Notes under the pieces: generated by a model | Databases searched by the model: none | Told to the model about the DNA's origin: nothing | Seen by the model: only the letters and a program-made list of their open reading frames with translations | Source: Agrocybe praecox | Lineage: Eukaryota; Basidiomycota; Agaricomycetes; Agaricales; Agrocybaceae | Length of the DNA stretch: 14,930 nucleotides | Assembly (NCBI GenBank): GCA_964017145.1 | Contig: CAXHKQ010000120.1 | Coordinates: 1 to 14,930, forward strand | Reading direction: 5' to 3' | Made by a program: the position numbers and the translations under genes | Shown: piece by piece, positions 7,521 through 14,930 of the stretch | How positions within the stretch are numbered: position 1 is the first letter of the stretch | Layout: the number at the start of each line of letters is the position of its first letter

Positions 7521-8208
7521 TCAGCCAAACAGATTCGGCACAAACAGCTTCTGGTGGTGGCCCTGCGTCGCCTTGTACTGGAACAGCGGCGTGTACACGT
7601 ACTTCTGACCGTTGATCGTCTGCTGCTGCGGCCGACCGTCGCTGGCGAAGCCATTGCCATTCTGACCGTTGAAGCCATTATCGATGCTGTTGCCGTTACC
7701 ATCGAACCGGTCGGCAGAGGCTGGCCGATAGGCCGACTGCGACTGCGGCCGATACTGCGGCTGCGGCTGGGCCTGAGGCCGGTTGTAGTAGTTGTTGTAG
7801 TAGTCGTTGTAGTAGTTGTTGTAGTAGTCCTGCGTGGACTGCTGCCCATTGTAATACTGCGCTTGACGACGCTGGCGCTGCTGCTGAGGCTCTGCAGCTT
7901 CGTCACTCGCTGCTGACATGCTGTGCTGCTCATCGGCATTGTTCGACGCAGCCAGCACGGCCAGCAGTCTGGACGGGTGGGTCTCGGCCAGCAGAGCGGA
8001 CGCCACCTCGTCGGACGTGGCCAGACTGCGACAGCGTGCGGGCGGAATCGCCGTGATGGTCAGCACGACCAGCACCAGGGCAGCAACGTTGAACATCGTC
8101 GGGAGAGACCGTTGGGTAAACTGAAGGACGAGATGAGAATTCAAATTCTGCCGTTAGAACATTGTCGTAGGCTTTGGGAAGGCAGCTGTGTGTTGATAGA
8201 CCTACCAT
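7521..8208 (-). CDS. Small secreted protein with YYN repeat, furin-like site and C-terminal FG
   Basis: Preferred model: ATG alone at 8208-8206 in a strong insect context (GTCAAAATG), donor GTAGGT at 8205, an 85-bp intron with acceptor AG at 8122-8121, then 8120-7521 in frame to TGA; 200 residues. The alternative is an unspliced start at 8096 (191 residues). Both include the signal peptide MFNVAALVLVVLTITAIPPA. Then, numbering from the 8096 start: an Ala/Ser-rich acidic part (about 23-70), RQRR at 74-77 (a proprotein convertase motif), a tyrosine repeat DYYNNYYNDYYNNYYN (90-105), Gln/Pro-rich and Gly/Asn-rich segments, and the distinctive end QKYVYTPLFQYKATQGHH ... PNLFG. This is high-GC coding sequence in AT-rich surroundings, with a TATA box 222 bp upstream of the ATG. 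I recognise no named family. A cuticle, eggshell or other extracellular matrix protein, or a prohormone, would fit; the role is inferred only from composition. Confidence 0.75.
7782..7826 (-). repeat. Coding trinucleotide-like repeat (YYN/YYD)
   Basis: TAC/AAC codons repeated as Tyr-Tyr-Asn/Asp units, five tandem tripeptides. The opposite strand reads as poly-Val, which explains the long false frame on the + strand here. Confidence 0.85.
8206..8208 (-). CDS. Probable start-codon-only first coding exon of the secreted-protein gene
   Basis: ATG directly abuts a donor (ATG|GTAGGT). Splicing to 8120 keeps phase 0 and gives MFTQRSLPT before the second Met. Very short first coding exons are common in insect secreted and cuticular protein genes. 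If transcripts retain the intron, this ATG would instead start an unrelated short frame. Confidence 0.5.
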
Positions 8209-8393
8209 TTTGACGGGATTTCTGTTTGAAGTAGAATCGATGTCGATCGATGGACGAAGTGGAGCAGAGTACCGGATGCCGAACGGACTTGGAAGTGCGG
8301 GTTGAAGTGCGTATATATGGCGTTGAATTGCTGATGTCGCACACTCTCTGTCTGTCTGTCTATGAGATATGAGTTCAGTCGCAATGTGGAGCC

Positions 8394-8431
8394 GAATGAT
8401 GGGTAAGGCATCGGTGCGCTGGCTATTTATA
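8394..8431 (-). promoter_or_regulatory. TATA box and initiator of the secreted-protein gene
   Basis: TATAAATAG on the minus strand at 8431-8423, and TCATTC, matching the arthropod initiator, at 8399-8394. The start would be about 8397, 34 bases from the first T of TATA, slightly longer than usual. The predicted leader is 189 nt to the ATG at 8208. Confidence 0.6.
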
Positions 8432-9889
8432 CGGCAGACGGGACTGTACGAACGTGCGAGTTCGCACCAGCTCCAAAGCTCCTAATTGGCAAGTATCGAC
8501 GTGACCAGCACCAGTCTCAGCCAGTCGTCGGGCGAACGGCGACGAACACCTCACCTGTGTGAGTGTATGCGTTGTGGACTGTTTTGAGAGCGTGCTGTAC
8601 AATCTTACCAGGTTGATAAGAATCGGACAATTGCGAAAACAGGCTATATCTTCGCATGTACATGTTTCTATAGAACCAATGATGACATACAAATTATCCC
8701 GTTACAAATAATAGAGCTGTAGTCAGGCTCGTAGAAAGGTTTTTATTCTTGGGGCGCAGATCGGTCACCCAAACTTCACACAACATAATATCGCAACTTA
8801 CACAACAAAACTTCAAGACAGCTTAAAACTCTTTTTATGTAAAAACTGGTCATACCAAGGTCTAGGAATATTTTCGAATCACAGTTCACATCATTCTATT
8901 GGGAACTGTTGAAAACATAACATTTATACACACTCGCAAAGTATTAGCAGAAAACCAACTGTTATTACGGACATGCGGAATGATAACTTAACCGATAAGA
9001 AGGCACTGGTATAATTTTTCGTATCTGAAAACCTAGACTGCGTGGCCCGTAGGGCCCTAGATATTAATTCGGTGTTTTATTCCTCGAACTCCGAGAAACA
9101 CCAAAAAACTCAAATTCAAGTGACACATTTTTTTCATTTTGTGTGCTCACTGCCCACTCATAATCTGGGCTCTGCCCAGTGCAAAAGCCCACTTCGCCCG
9201 ATAGAGGGAGCTACGGGCCTGACTGTGGTTTGTTCTACCGAATGCACTATGCGGACATCTGCGCTGTTGAGACCTACGCTGTTTCTATTTTTGTGCGAGT
9301 CCGTGATATTCTGCTACGCCTTGGAACAGAATTGCTCGAAGCTGATGCGTTTGGTTTGTGAAATTATTTAAATTTGAAGTGAAATTACTGCTAACATTGA
9401 AAGACCGAACTCACGTCGTTAAACATGCCAAAACGATTGATAGAGCGAAACCTTACAATTATATCAGCTACAAGCGCACAAAAACCATCTTTAAAAAAGT
9501 CAAGATGCAGCAAGAAGCGGGATATTACGGTAACAATTAAGTGTAGATGTAAATCAACAAATAACGGTCATAATGTCTATTGAAAACGGCGATGTTCGAT
9601 GACCACATATCCACCAGGAATTCCCGACGATCTCTCTTTGAACTTCCTCTAGTATGTTCGCTGTTCGATTTCATTCTCATGAACCTGGTATGCCATGTGC
9701 GAGATCCGATCGATGCATGGAAAAAGTAACACACCACGATTCACACGCGCAGCAATAAATCCAAATTCCGATCGAATCCATAATACAATAGACCGCAATT
9801 TTTCCCCGAGTGTCTAAAAATATTCCCGCGTCTCGCACATCGGCTGCTGGTTGGATTTCGACCAGCTCATAAAATCATTATGGAATTGT
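8432..9889. other. Upstream/intergenic region, no supported gene
   Basis: The first 150 bp are probably upstream regulatory DNA of the minus-strand gene. Around 9040-9360 the base composition rises and two overlapping + frames (109 and 60 codons) are open, but they show no family motif, signal peptide or splice partners. A decayed transposon piece or an unrecognised exon cannot be excluded. Confidence 0.4.
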
Positions 9890-10550
9890 TGATCATCGCG
9901 CGTGCTGCGGCGACTGGAAATCGCACACGGCGCGGATCGCGGATTTTATTGACGAACTGCGGTGCGCGTTTTGTACCGTTTCGGGCGGAACGCGCCGCGA
10001 TTTTGACGGCTTCATTTCCAACAATTACGTACAGTTTTTTCAAGTAATAAATCCGGTTAGCACCCCGTTTCACATGACTTGCACGGCGATCTTTGTGCTC
10101 GTGCGCCAGAAATCGCTGACTGTACATACACACTTTGGCTCGTGTCTCGTGTGTGTGTGTGTGTGCATAGTTACGCCATGCGTGAACATGCGAATTTTCC
10201 CAAATTCGCAATGCCCGTTTTGCTACTAGAAGCGTGCGCGCACGGCGGCACGTTCGAATTGACAAAAAAAAACGCGATTCGTTCGTTGTCAAGTCGTTGG
10301 CATAATGCTCTGGCTGGGCAAACGATCGATCGATCGCGCGCTGCGAGCGCGGTGCCATTGGGCGCGCACCAGGAACTTAAACGAGGTGTTAATTGCACGG
10401 TTCCGTGTTAATCATCACACCCCGGCCGAGCCGAGTGTGAGTGCGAGTCCAAACAACGCCTGCACAAAGCGTTGTGTCTTTCCCATGGAGCATGGATCGC
10501 GCCGGAGACACACTCACCTCGCCGCCATCAGAGCACGGACTCACGCGATT
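9890..10550. other. CpG-rich stretch with a short GT microsatellite
   Basis: CG dinucleotides are dense compared with both sides (e.g. 9896-10010 and 10315-10370, including CGATCGATCGATCGCGCGC). A (GT)n run lies at 10149-10165. Open frames on both strands are low-quality and rich in His/Arg/Ala. This could be promoter or 5' UTR sequence of a neighbouring gene, but no start site or splice donor is convincing. Confidence 0.35.
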
Positions 10551-11068
10551 GAACCATGTGATATATACTTGCGCACCAGGGAAATGCTTATGGAATCGCC
10601 GCTTCGCGAATGCACCTACTCCTTCTAATGAATTCAAGAAAAATCGCGGCTGAAAGATCTCACCTCTGGCTAAGAGCGCCGTAAAAGGACCGATTTCACA
10701 TTTTCATTTTTACACTTTATTTAAGAAATGTAATGCAAAAAAAAACAAAAAAACAAACAAAATCATTTCTAACTGATGTAGAAGATACAAAATCGTGCTT
10801 TCGATCATGAGCGCAAATCGATAATATTAAGCCATGTTCCTAATGACATCAAAATCTTACTATCCATTATATATAATTTATCGATTTTGAAATTTAGCGA
10901 GTGTCCGATTGAATGAGCATCTACTCTAGTTATACTAGCACGTAAATATGAAACATGCTCTAATTTTAGGTTTAGAGGAGGGGTGAAACACAAAAAATGT
11001 AATGATACAGTTTGTTGATAAACCACAATTCTATTATCTACGACAAAAAGAAGAAAGCCTTTTCCGCA
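10551..11068. other. AT-rich intergenic, nothing recognised
   Basis: A-rich run near 10735-10762, otherwise featureless. A minus-strand frame of 100 codons (10805-11107) overlaps the inverted repeat that starts at 11069 and has no recognisable product. Confidence 0.4.
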
Positions 11069-11664
11069 TCTAATGGTGGAGCCTTTTACTTTGAGCAAAA
11101 AAACCAAAAGCCATAAAGATGTTCGTATTTTTTTGCGAATGATGAGGATTCATGCACAATGCAATTACCTAACCTTAAAAAAATATGTCATATAAACCGT
11201 TGTCCATGGAGAGTGAAGTAAAATACACCCAGCGAAATAAGATTACAGACACTTGTTATATCTGAGTTCTAGGCCAGAGCCTATGTAACCGGGAAATCTT
11301 CATTCACTAATTACTAAACTTTTTGTGAAGTCTGAGAATGGTCGAGTTCATAGGGTAGACACACGGAGCCGTTCTGTTTAGGAAAACATGAGTAATTAGT
11401 GAATGAAGATAATTATATAATCAATATTTTTCGAATACATCGGATATGGCCAAGTACTCAGATATAACAACTATAGCGGTAATCTTATTTTGCTGGGTAT
11501 ATTTCTCCCGTTTTTGGTTAAGGGCTCATAACTTTCCTTTTGATGAATTAGAACAATGAGCGTGCATTCAAATTAGATGTAATATAATTGTGTACAAGTC
11601 CTCATCATTCGAACAAATTTACAAAAACCGTTTTGGTTTTTGGTTTTCAGGCTCCACCATTAGA
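11069..11664. mobile_element. Older inverted-repeat element interrupted by a MITE
   Basis: TCTAATGGTGGAGCC at 11069-11083 and its complement at 11650-11664, and GAATGATGAGGA at 11137-11148 and its complement at 11599-11610, occur in matching order, with AAAACCAAAA-rich sequence between. The arms are diverged with indels and may extend outward. A younger MITE lies inside. Confidence 0.6.
11226..11499. mobile_element. MITE with TA target duplication (Tc1/mariner-like)
   Basis: Ends CACCCAGCGAAATAAGATTA and, reversed, TACCCAGCAAAATAAGATTA are inverted repeats that continue to TTGTTATATCTGAG. A perfect 20-bp inner inverted repeat lies at 11296-11315 and 11391-11410. TA flanks both sides (11224-11225, 11500-11501). 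The body is 274 bp with no coding capacity. TA duplication and small size suggest a non-autonomous Tc1/mariner relative; the family is not identified. Confidence 0.75.
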
Positions 11665-11812
11665 GACTTTACTCAAACAATTTTTTCGGCTGATGTAATT
11701 TCGGTCATCTTTGAGAATTACATTTCAAGTCTTTCTCATGAACATGGAAGGATGAAAATTAATAGAATTCATTGGTTGACCTCTTTACATCGCATTATAT
11801 AAGAATAGTAAT
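11665..11812. other. Flank of the LTR element
   Basis: AT-rich sequence up to the LTR boundary. The five bases next to the LTR are GTAAT (11808-11812); the matching target duplication would be beyond the right window edge. Confidence 0.4.
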
Positions 11813-11995
11813 TGTTGGCTCGTGGGCAAGTGGACTGTATAGAGACACACGAAAACGACGTTGACCGCTTGAATTCTCGTGAACATCTAATTTATTGGCG
11901 AAAATATGCACTCTATGTTGACAGCTCTGTCGGACGAACACCCAGGTTGCTGATATAGTATGTCGTTGATAACAAGTGTAGTGTAAGATCCAACA
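11813..11995 (-). repeat. 3' LTR of the BEL/Pao element (complete, 183 bp)
   Basis: Starts TGTTGG and ends CCAACA (perfect 6-bp inverted ends), with a pyrimidine-rich run, the complement of the polypurine tract, directly after 11995. It contains a poly(A) signal on the minus strand. Short for a BEL/Pao LTR. Confidence 0.85.
11891..11896 (-). terminator. LTR poly(A) signal AATAAA
   Basis: AATAAA on the minus strand within the 3' LTR, 78 bases before the LTR end; position suits the R region. The same hexamer occurs in the right LTR. Confidence 0.6.
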
Positions 11996-12008
11996 TTCTC
12001 CCCACCTT
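11996..12008 (-). promoter_or_regulatory. Polypurine tract
   Basis: On the minus strand AAGGTGGGGAGAA lies directly before the 3' LTR, the position of the plus-strand DNA primer in LTR retrotransposons. Confidence 0.7.
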
Positions 12009-12262
12009 GCCATATCGTGGCAATGCATACATAATTTGATATATGTGGAATTCGTACATGTGAAAACTGGACGTGTGAAAGTGTGAACAATTCAAAGTTT
12101 CGAAAAACTGAGTTAAAAGTAAAGACATAGCCCTAGATCAGCATGAACATGACCTGCCTTTCCAAAATGCGTCTCGACGACGCGACCCTGTTCTCAGTTA
12201 ATGCAACAGTTGATGCAGTGTTCCATTTCCAACGCCAAGCTCTTCCTTCTTCAACATACAAT
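12009..12262 (-). other. Internal 3' region of the element, frame-shifted or non-coding
   Basis: Between the stop codon and the polypurine tract. Shortly before the stop the deduced protein still matches the end of integrase, and an adjacent frame stays open for about 45 codons, so the stop is probably a small frameshift, not the original end. Confidence 0.45.
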
Positions 12263-14734
12263 TTAGTTCGTTGCTGAATGTAAGTACGTTCGACTCCACA
12301 GCGCCCAGCTCTGATGCATCGTCTGTTGCTGTTGCATCATATTCCAACGCTCCGATGACGACAAGGTGTTGTCAATTGCGATTCGTCGACCTATCATCAA
12401 ATAACCAGGTGTTAGAACATGAAAATACTTCCCGCTGCTGCCGAGCCTCTGCCGCCAGTTTTCGCCTAGCATGCACGCCATCATCTGTTGTGAAAATTGC
12501 CGGTCAGTTTCGACAAAATTCGTCCCATCGTCAGTCGTTGCCGCAATCGACGCGTCTCGCCTAGTTCTCTCCCCACCATGCAGAAACGGCAGCTCCATGA
12601 CCATTTGATTGTCGTCAGCTCGCGTTGTCGTCACACACGCCTCTTTGTCGCTAGGCAGTATTCGTCGAATCATCACATCGGTGTTGATTGGTACGGATCG
12701 CCTGGTGTCTCCACTCATCAACCAACCGAAAACTGACTCCTGTGCCAGCATTCCGTCCGCTTTCAACACACCCGCCCGCAGAATGTCGTGCACGACGTCG
12801 CATCCCAGTAATGCATCGATGCGCCCAGGACAGTCGTAATTGTTGTCGGCCAGCGCCAATTCCGCGAACATTGAATGTGTAGATTTCCGGAGCTGCGTCA
12901 ATGGTAAATCGGAAGTAACCATCGGTAACACGAACGCCTCCACCTCAATTCTCTCGTTTTCCAGCTTTCCGTTGCGATCCGAGACCACAAAACGCACACA
13001 CCCGGAAGTGCTGCCCGCCGATGCCTGTCCGATGCCGCTGATAATGAGATCTGTGCTGACCTTTTCAATGCCAAGGCGCTCCACTGCTCGATCGGAAATA
13101 ATCGAAATGTGTGATCCGGTGTCGATCAATGCACGCAACAAAATCGTTCGCCCATTGAGAGCCGTCGCTCTGATCCAGGCCGTCGGCAAAACCACAACGC
13201 TTTTGTTGGACGGTGCTAAACCACACACATTGCTGCTCATCACAGGTGTCACGAAGGGATTCGGTGTGCGTTCCGCAGCTGTAGACCAGCTGTGCTCCCT
13301 GCTTTGCTCGCCGCTTGGCTCTCCGCTCAACTGCGTGATTAGCTCCCCGCTCTGCTCCTTGCTCAGCTCCCTGCTCAGCTCCCTGCTCAGCTCCCCGCTC
13401 AGCTCCCTGCTCTGCTCCCCGCTCAGCTCCCTGCTCAGCACCCCGCTCAGCTCATCGCTTAGCTGCTCGTTCTGCTCCCCACCCAGCAGTCCAATCTGTT
13501 GCTTGTTTGGCATACATGCTGAATCCGATGGCGCCGACTCATGCAACATAGTATGATGATGGCGTTGACACAAGTGGCATGACCGATTGACCGGGCATTT
13601 CGAACTGACGTGGTTCGAAGAGCTGATGCAGTTGTAGCATAACCGATTGGCCTCGACAAATTCTCGGCGCAAAGGTACTGATGCGTTTATGAATTGCGCG
13701 CACCTGTACAATATGTGTGCGCCGTTGCACAACGAACATACCTTGGTATTTGGTGATGCAAACACTACATGAGCTTGCGCATGCGTAATGCGTCGATCGA
13801 AAGTATTTGTCCTGGCTTGCTCTACTTCCTGCACATTCGATACATTGACCATTGCCTCAGACGTACGCAATGCGCCGCATAGAAATGCGTCCAACTGTAC
13901 AAATGTTGGCATTTCTGTCGTCGTATTAATAGACGTCTCCCATTTGACTCGGGTTTCATAATCCAACTTCAAGACCGTTTGTACCACTAACCAATCACCC
14001 CAATTGTCTACCTGTCTGTGCAGCACTCCAAGCGACCGGACCAACTGGTTCGTCCCGTCTAAAAGCCGCGCCAACTCCACGGCGGAATTTGACTTCATTG
14101 CCGGCACGCGAATGAGCCGCTCGATCAGCCGCGACACGAGTAGACGCTCATTTTCGTAGCGTCGCGTGAGAGCGTCCCACGCGATCTGAAAATTCGCCTC
14201 AGCCACATCGAACCCACCGATTAACTCCGCTGCCTTGCCCGAACACGCCAGCTTCAGATGCTGCAACCGATGAATGTTGGACAGCGACGGATTTCTCGTT
14301 ACAATCGCGGTGAATAGATCTCTGAACGCAATCCAGTCATCAATCTCGCCAGTGAACTTGGGCACATCAATTGCCTTCATTCTGAACCCTTGCTGTCCGC
14401 AAGCGCCGCCTTGATCCTGTCCTGCAGCTTCCGCATTCGCTTCAGCGCGTCCCGGAGCTGGCATCATGGCGCACAGCTCGTCGTGCGCGACCTGGAACAA
14501 TTCCTCCACCGCTTCGTTCGCTTCGACCGAAAGGCAGTCGTCCTTCGCCTCTTCCCCTTCCGCAACCTCATTGAACGCCCTGAATTCGGCTGCGTACTCT
14601 GCCCAATAGTTCTGCAGTAACGTCTTGCGTGTCAGAACTTCTTCCGCCGTCCTCAATCTTCCTACACACTTGCCTGTGTTGACACTGAAGCGCTGGAGCC
14701 TGAGCTCAGCGAATCTCAGCGCTTTCAGCGACAT
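12263..14734 (-). CDS. Gag-protease polyprotein of a BEL/Pao element, fused to RT and integrase remnants
   Basis: 823 residues from the Met at 14734, chosen because it is the first Met after the primer-binding site; the frame is open further, to a Met at 14854 inside the LTR. Numbering from 14734: a charged N-terminal part; a DUF1759-type Gag region (about 123-290, with PKFTGEIDDWIAFRDLF); three zinc motifs, CX2CX3HX4C (333), CX2CX5HX4C (366) and CX2CX3HX4H (386); 14 four-residue ELSR/GEQS repeats (427-482); an aspartic protease with ALIDTGSHISII (catalytic Asp 538) and ALLGCDVVHDIL; RT start remnant ELPFLHGGERTR (714-725). Then comes an abrupt jump to an integrase-core fragment (TDDGTNFVETDRQ, 734-746), a second jump near 761-772, and the integrase tail (LTPGYLMIG, 773-781; RWNMMQQ onward). 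Nearly all of RT, all of RNase H and most of integrase are absent, yet no stop interrupts. Gag packages RNA and protease matures the particle; both look intact, replication functions are not. Confidence 0.85.
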   Translation of the reverse strand: MSLKALRFAELRLQRFSVNTGKCVGRLRTAEEVLTRKTLLQNYWAEYAAEFRAFNEVAEGEEAKDDCLSVEANEAVEELFQVAHDELCAMMPAPGRAEANAEAAGQDQGGACGQQGFRMKAIDVPKFTGEIDDWIAFRDLFTAIVTRNPSLSNIHRLQHLKLACSGKAAELIGGFDVAEANFQIAWDALTRRYENERLLVSRLIERLIRVPAMKSNSAVELARLLDGTNQLVRSLGVLHRQVDNWGDWLVVQTVLKLDYETRVKWETSINTTTEMPTFVQLDAFLCGALRTSEAMVNVSNVQEVEQARTNTFDRRITHAQAHVVFASPNTKVCSLCNGAHILYRCAQFINASVPLRREFVEANRLCYNCISSSNHVSSKCPVNRSCHLCQRHHHTMLHESAPSDSACMPNKQQIGLLGGEQNEQLSDELSGVLSRELSGEQSRELSGELSRELSRELSKEQSGELITQLSGEPSGEQSREHSWSTAAERTPNPFVTPVMSSNVCGLAPSNKSVVVLPTAWIRATALNGRTILLRALIDTGSHISIISDRAVERLGIEKVSTDLIISGIGQASAGSTSGCVRFVVSDRNGKLENERIEVEAFVLPMVTSDLPLTQLRKSTHSMFAELALADNNYDCPGRIDALLGCDVVHDILRAGVLKADGMLAQESVFGWLMSGDTRRSVPINTDVMIRRILPSDKEACVTTTRADDNQMVMELPFLHGGERTRRDASIAATTDDGTNFVETDRQFSQQMMACMLGENWRQRLGSSGKYFHVLTPGYLMIGRRIAIDNTLSSSERWNMMQQQQTMHQSWALWSRTYLHSATN
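13289..13456 (-). repeat. Coding minisatellite, 14 units of 12 bp
   Basis: GAGCTGAGCAGG-like 12-mers in frame, encoding DELS, RELS, GELS, GEQS, KEQS and related tetrapeptides between the zinc knuckles and the protease. Units differ by one to three bases. The repeat makes a Ser/Leu-rich false frame on the + strand. Confidence 0.9.
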
Positions 14735-14760
14735 CCTTGACGAATTGACTCCGTGGTGAT

Positions 14761-14778
14761 ATCCGGCTCGAAGGACCA
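14761..14778 (-). promoter_or_regulatory. Primer-binding site, tRNA-Tyr
   Basis: On the minus strand, two bases after the LTR end (CCAACA), comes TGGTCCTTCGAGCCGGAT. This is the exact complement of 18 bases at the 3' end of animal tRNA-Tyr, which ends TCGAAGGA plus CCA. The identification is from memory of the tRNA-Tyr sequence. Confidence 0.75.
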
Positions 14779-14780
14779 AA

Positions 14781-14930
14781 TGTTGGCTCGTGGGCAAGTG
14801 GACTGTATAGAGACACACGAAAACGACGTTGACCGCTTGAATTCTCGTGAACATCTAATTTATTGGCGAAAATATGAACTCTATGTTGACAGCTCTGTCG
14901 GACGAACACCCAGGTTGCTGATGTAGTATG
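14781..14930 (-). repeat. 5' LTR of the BEL/Pao element (partial)
   Basis: 150 bases matching 11813-11962 with two substitutions (C/A at 11917 versus 14885; A/G at 11955 versus 14923) and no gaps. About 33 bp should follow outside the window. Confidence 0.9.

Larger units (their letters stand above)
11813..14930 (-). mobile_element. BEL/Pao LTR retrotransposon, internally deleted, right end cut by window
   Basis: Order on the minus strand: 5' LTR (14930 and beyond to 14781), primer-binding site, Gag-protease frame with pol remnants, polypurine tract, 3' LTR (11995-11813). The two LTRs agree at 148 of 150 comparable bases, so the insertion is recent. BEL/Pao is assigned from the DUF1759-like Gag, the zinc knuckles with a CX2CX3HX4H-type third motif, and the DUF1758-like protease. 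If the 5' LTR is also 183 bp, the element ends near 14963, about 3.15 kb in all, well short of the 5-7 kb usual for the family. It lacks nearly all of RT and RNase H and most of integrase, so it can move only with proteins from another copy. Confidence 0.85.

Noticed and set aside
7455..7916. 153-codon + strand frame with poly-Val
   Set aside because: Complement of the YYN repeat and Gln/Pro-rich part of the secreted-protein gene; no start context or domain.
9042..9371. 109-codon + frame as a gene
   Set aside because: Two overlapping frames equally open, no recognisable motif, no promoter or splice support.
9867..10358. 163-codon minus-strand frame
   Set aside because: Arg/Ala/His-rich low-quality frame in CpG-rich DNA, containing a GT-repeat translation; no signal, domain or splice context.
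12840..13556. 238-codon + strand frame rich in Ser/Leu/Cys
   Set aside because: Antisense shadow of the Gag-protease frame; its Ser/Leu repeat is the complement of the 12-bp minisatellite.

Overview
The window looks like nuclear DNA of a dipteran insect. A mosquito, probably an anopheline, is my best guess. That is inferred from GC-rich exons in AT-rich non-coding DNA, short insect-type introns, a TATA/Inr promoter, and the mix of MITEs, a tRNA-derived SINE and a BEL/Pao LTR retrotransposon. I cannot name the species. It is a eukaryotic region, so there are no operons or Shine-Dalgarno sites.

Left part (1-4095, + strand): the 3' end of a SUMO-protease gene of the SENP6/SENP7 type (Ulp1/C48 peptidase; Drosophila veloren is the likely relative). 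Four exons can be joined with consistent phases: 503-728, 2746-2914, 2988-3091 and 3439-3735. They carry the catalytic Asp and Cys, the end of the protease fold, an acidic stretch, and a Q-rich then S/A/T-rich tail. The catalytic His lies upstream of the window. The 2.0-kb intron 729-2745 holds a GT microsatellite, a (GAT)7 tract, six degenerate tandem units that look like transposon ends, and an antisense tRNA-derived SINE with a 7-bp target duplication.

Middle part (4096-7520): no supported gene. It holds a cluster of ACATG/CATGT palindromes, a foldback element (4581-5062), a tRNA-like Pol III promoter between short inverted repeats (5495-5596), and a widely spaced inverted pair of about 177-bp repeats that share a short reading frame (5941-6117 and 6905-7080).

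Centre (7521-8431, - strand): one gene for a small secreted protein with a signal peptide, an RQRR cleavage motif, a YYN/YYD repeat and a C-terminal FG. It has a TATA box and initiator. Its start codon is probably in a separate exon, split off by an 85-bp intron. I recognise no named family.

Right part (8432-11812): non-coding as far as I can see. There is a CpG-rich stretch at 9890-10550 and a MITE (11226-11499) nested in an older inverted repeat.

Far right (11813-14930, - strand): a young, internally deleted BEL/Pao retrotransposon. The left LTR is complete (183 bp). The right LTR is cut by the window edge but matches at 148 of 150 visible bases. A polypurine tract and a tRNA-Tyr primer-binding site are present. 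One long frame carries Gag (DUF1759-like), zinc knuckles, a 12-bp coding minisatellite and an aspartic protease (DUF1758-like). It then jumps into short remnants of RT and integrase. Nearly all of RT and RNase H and most of integrase are missing, so the copy must be non-autonomous.
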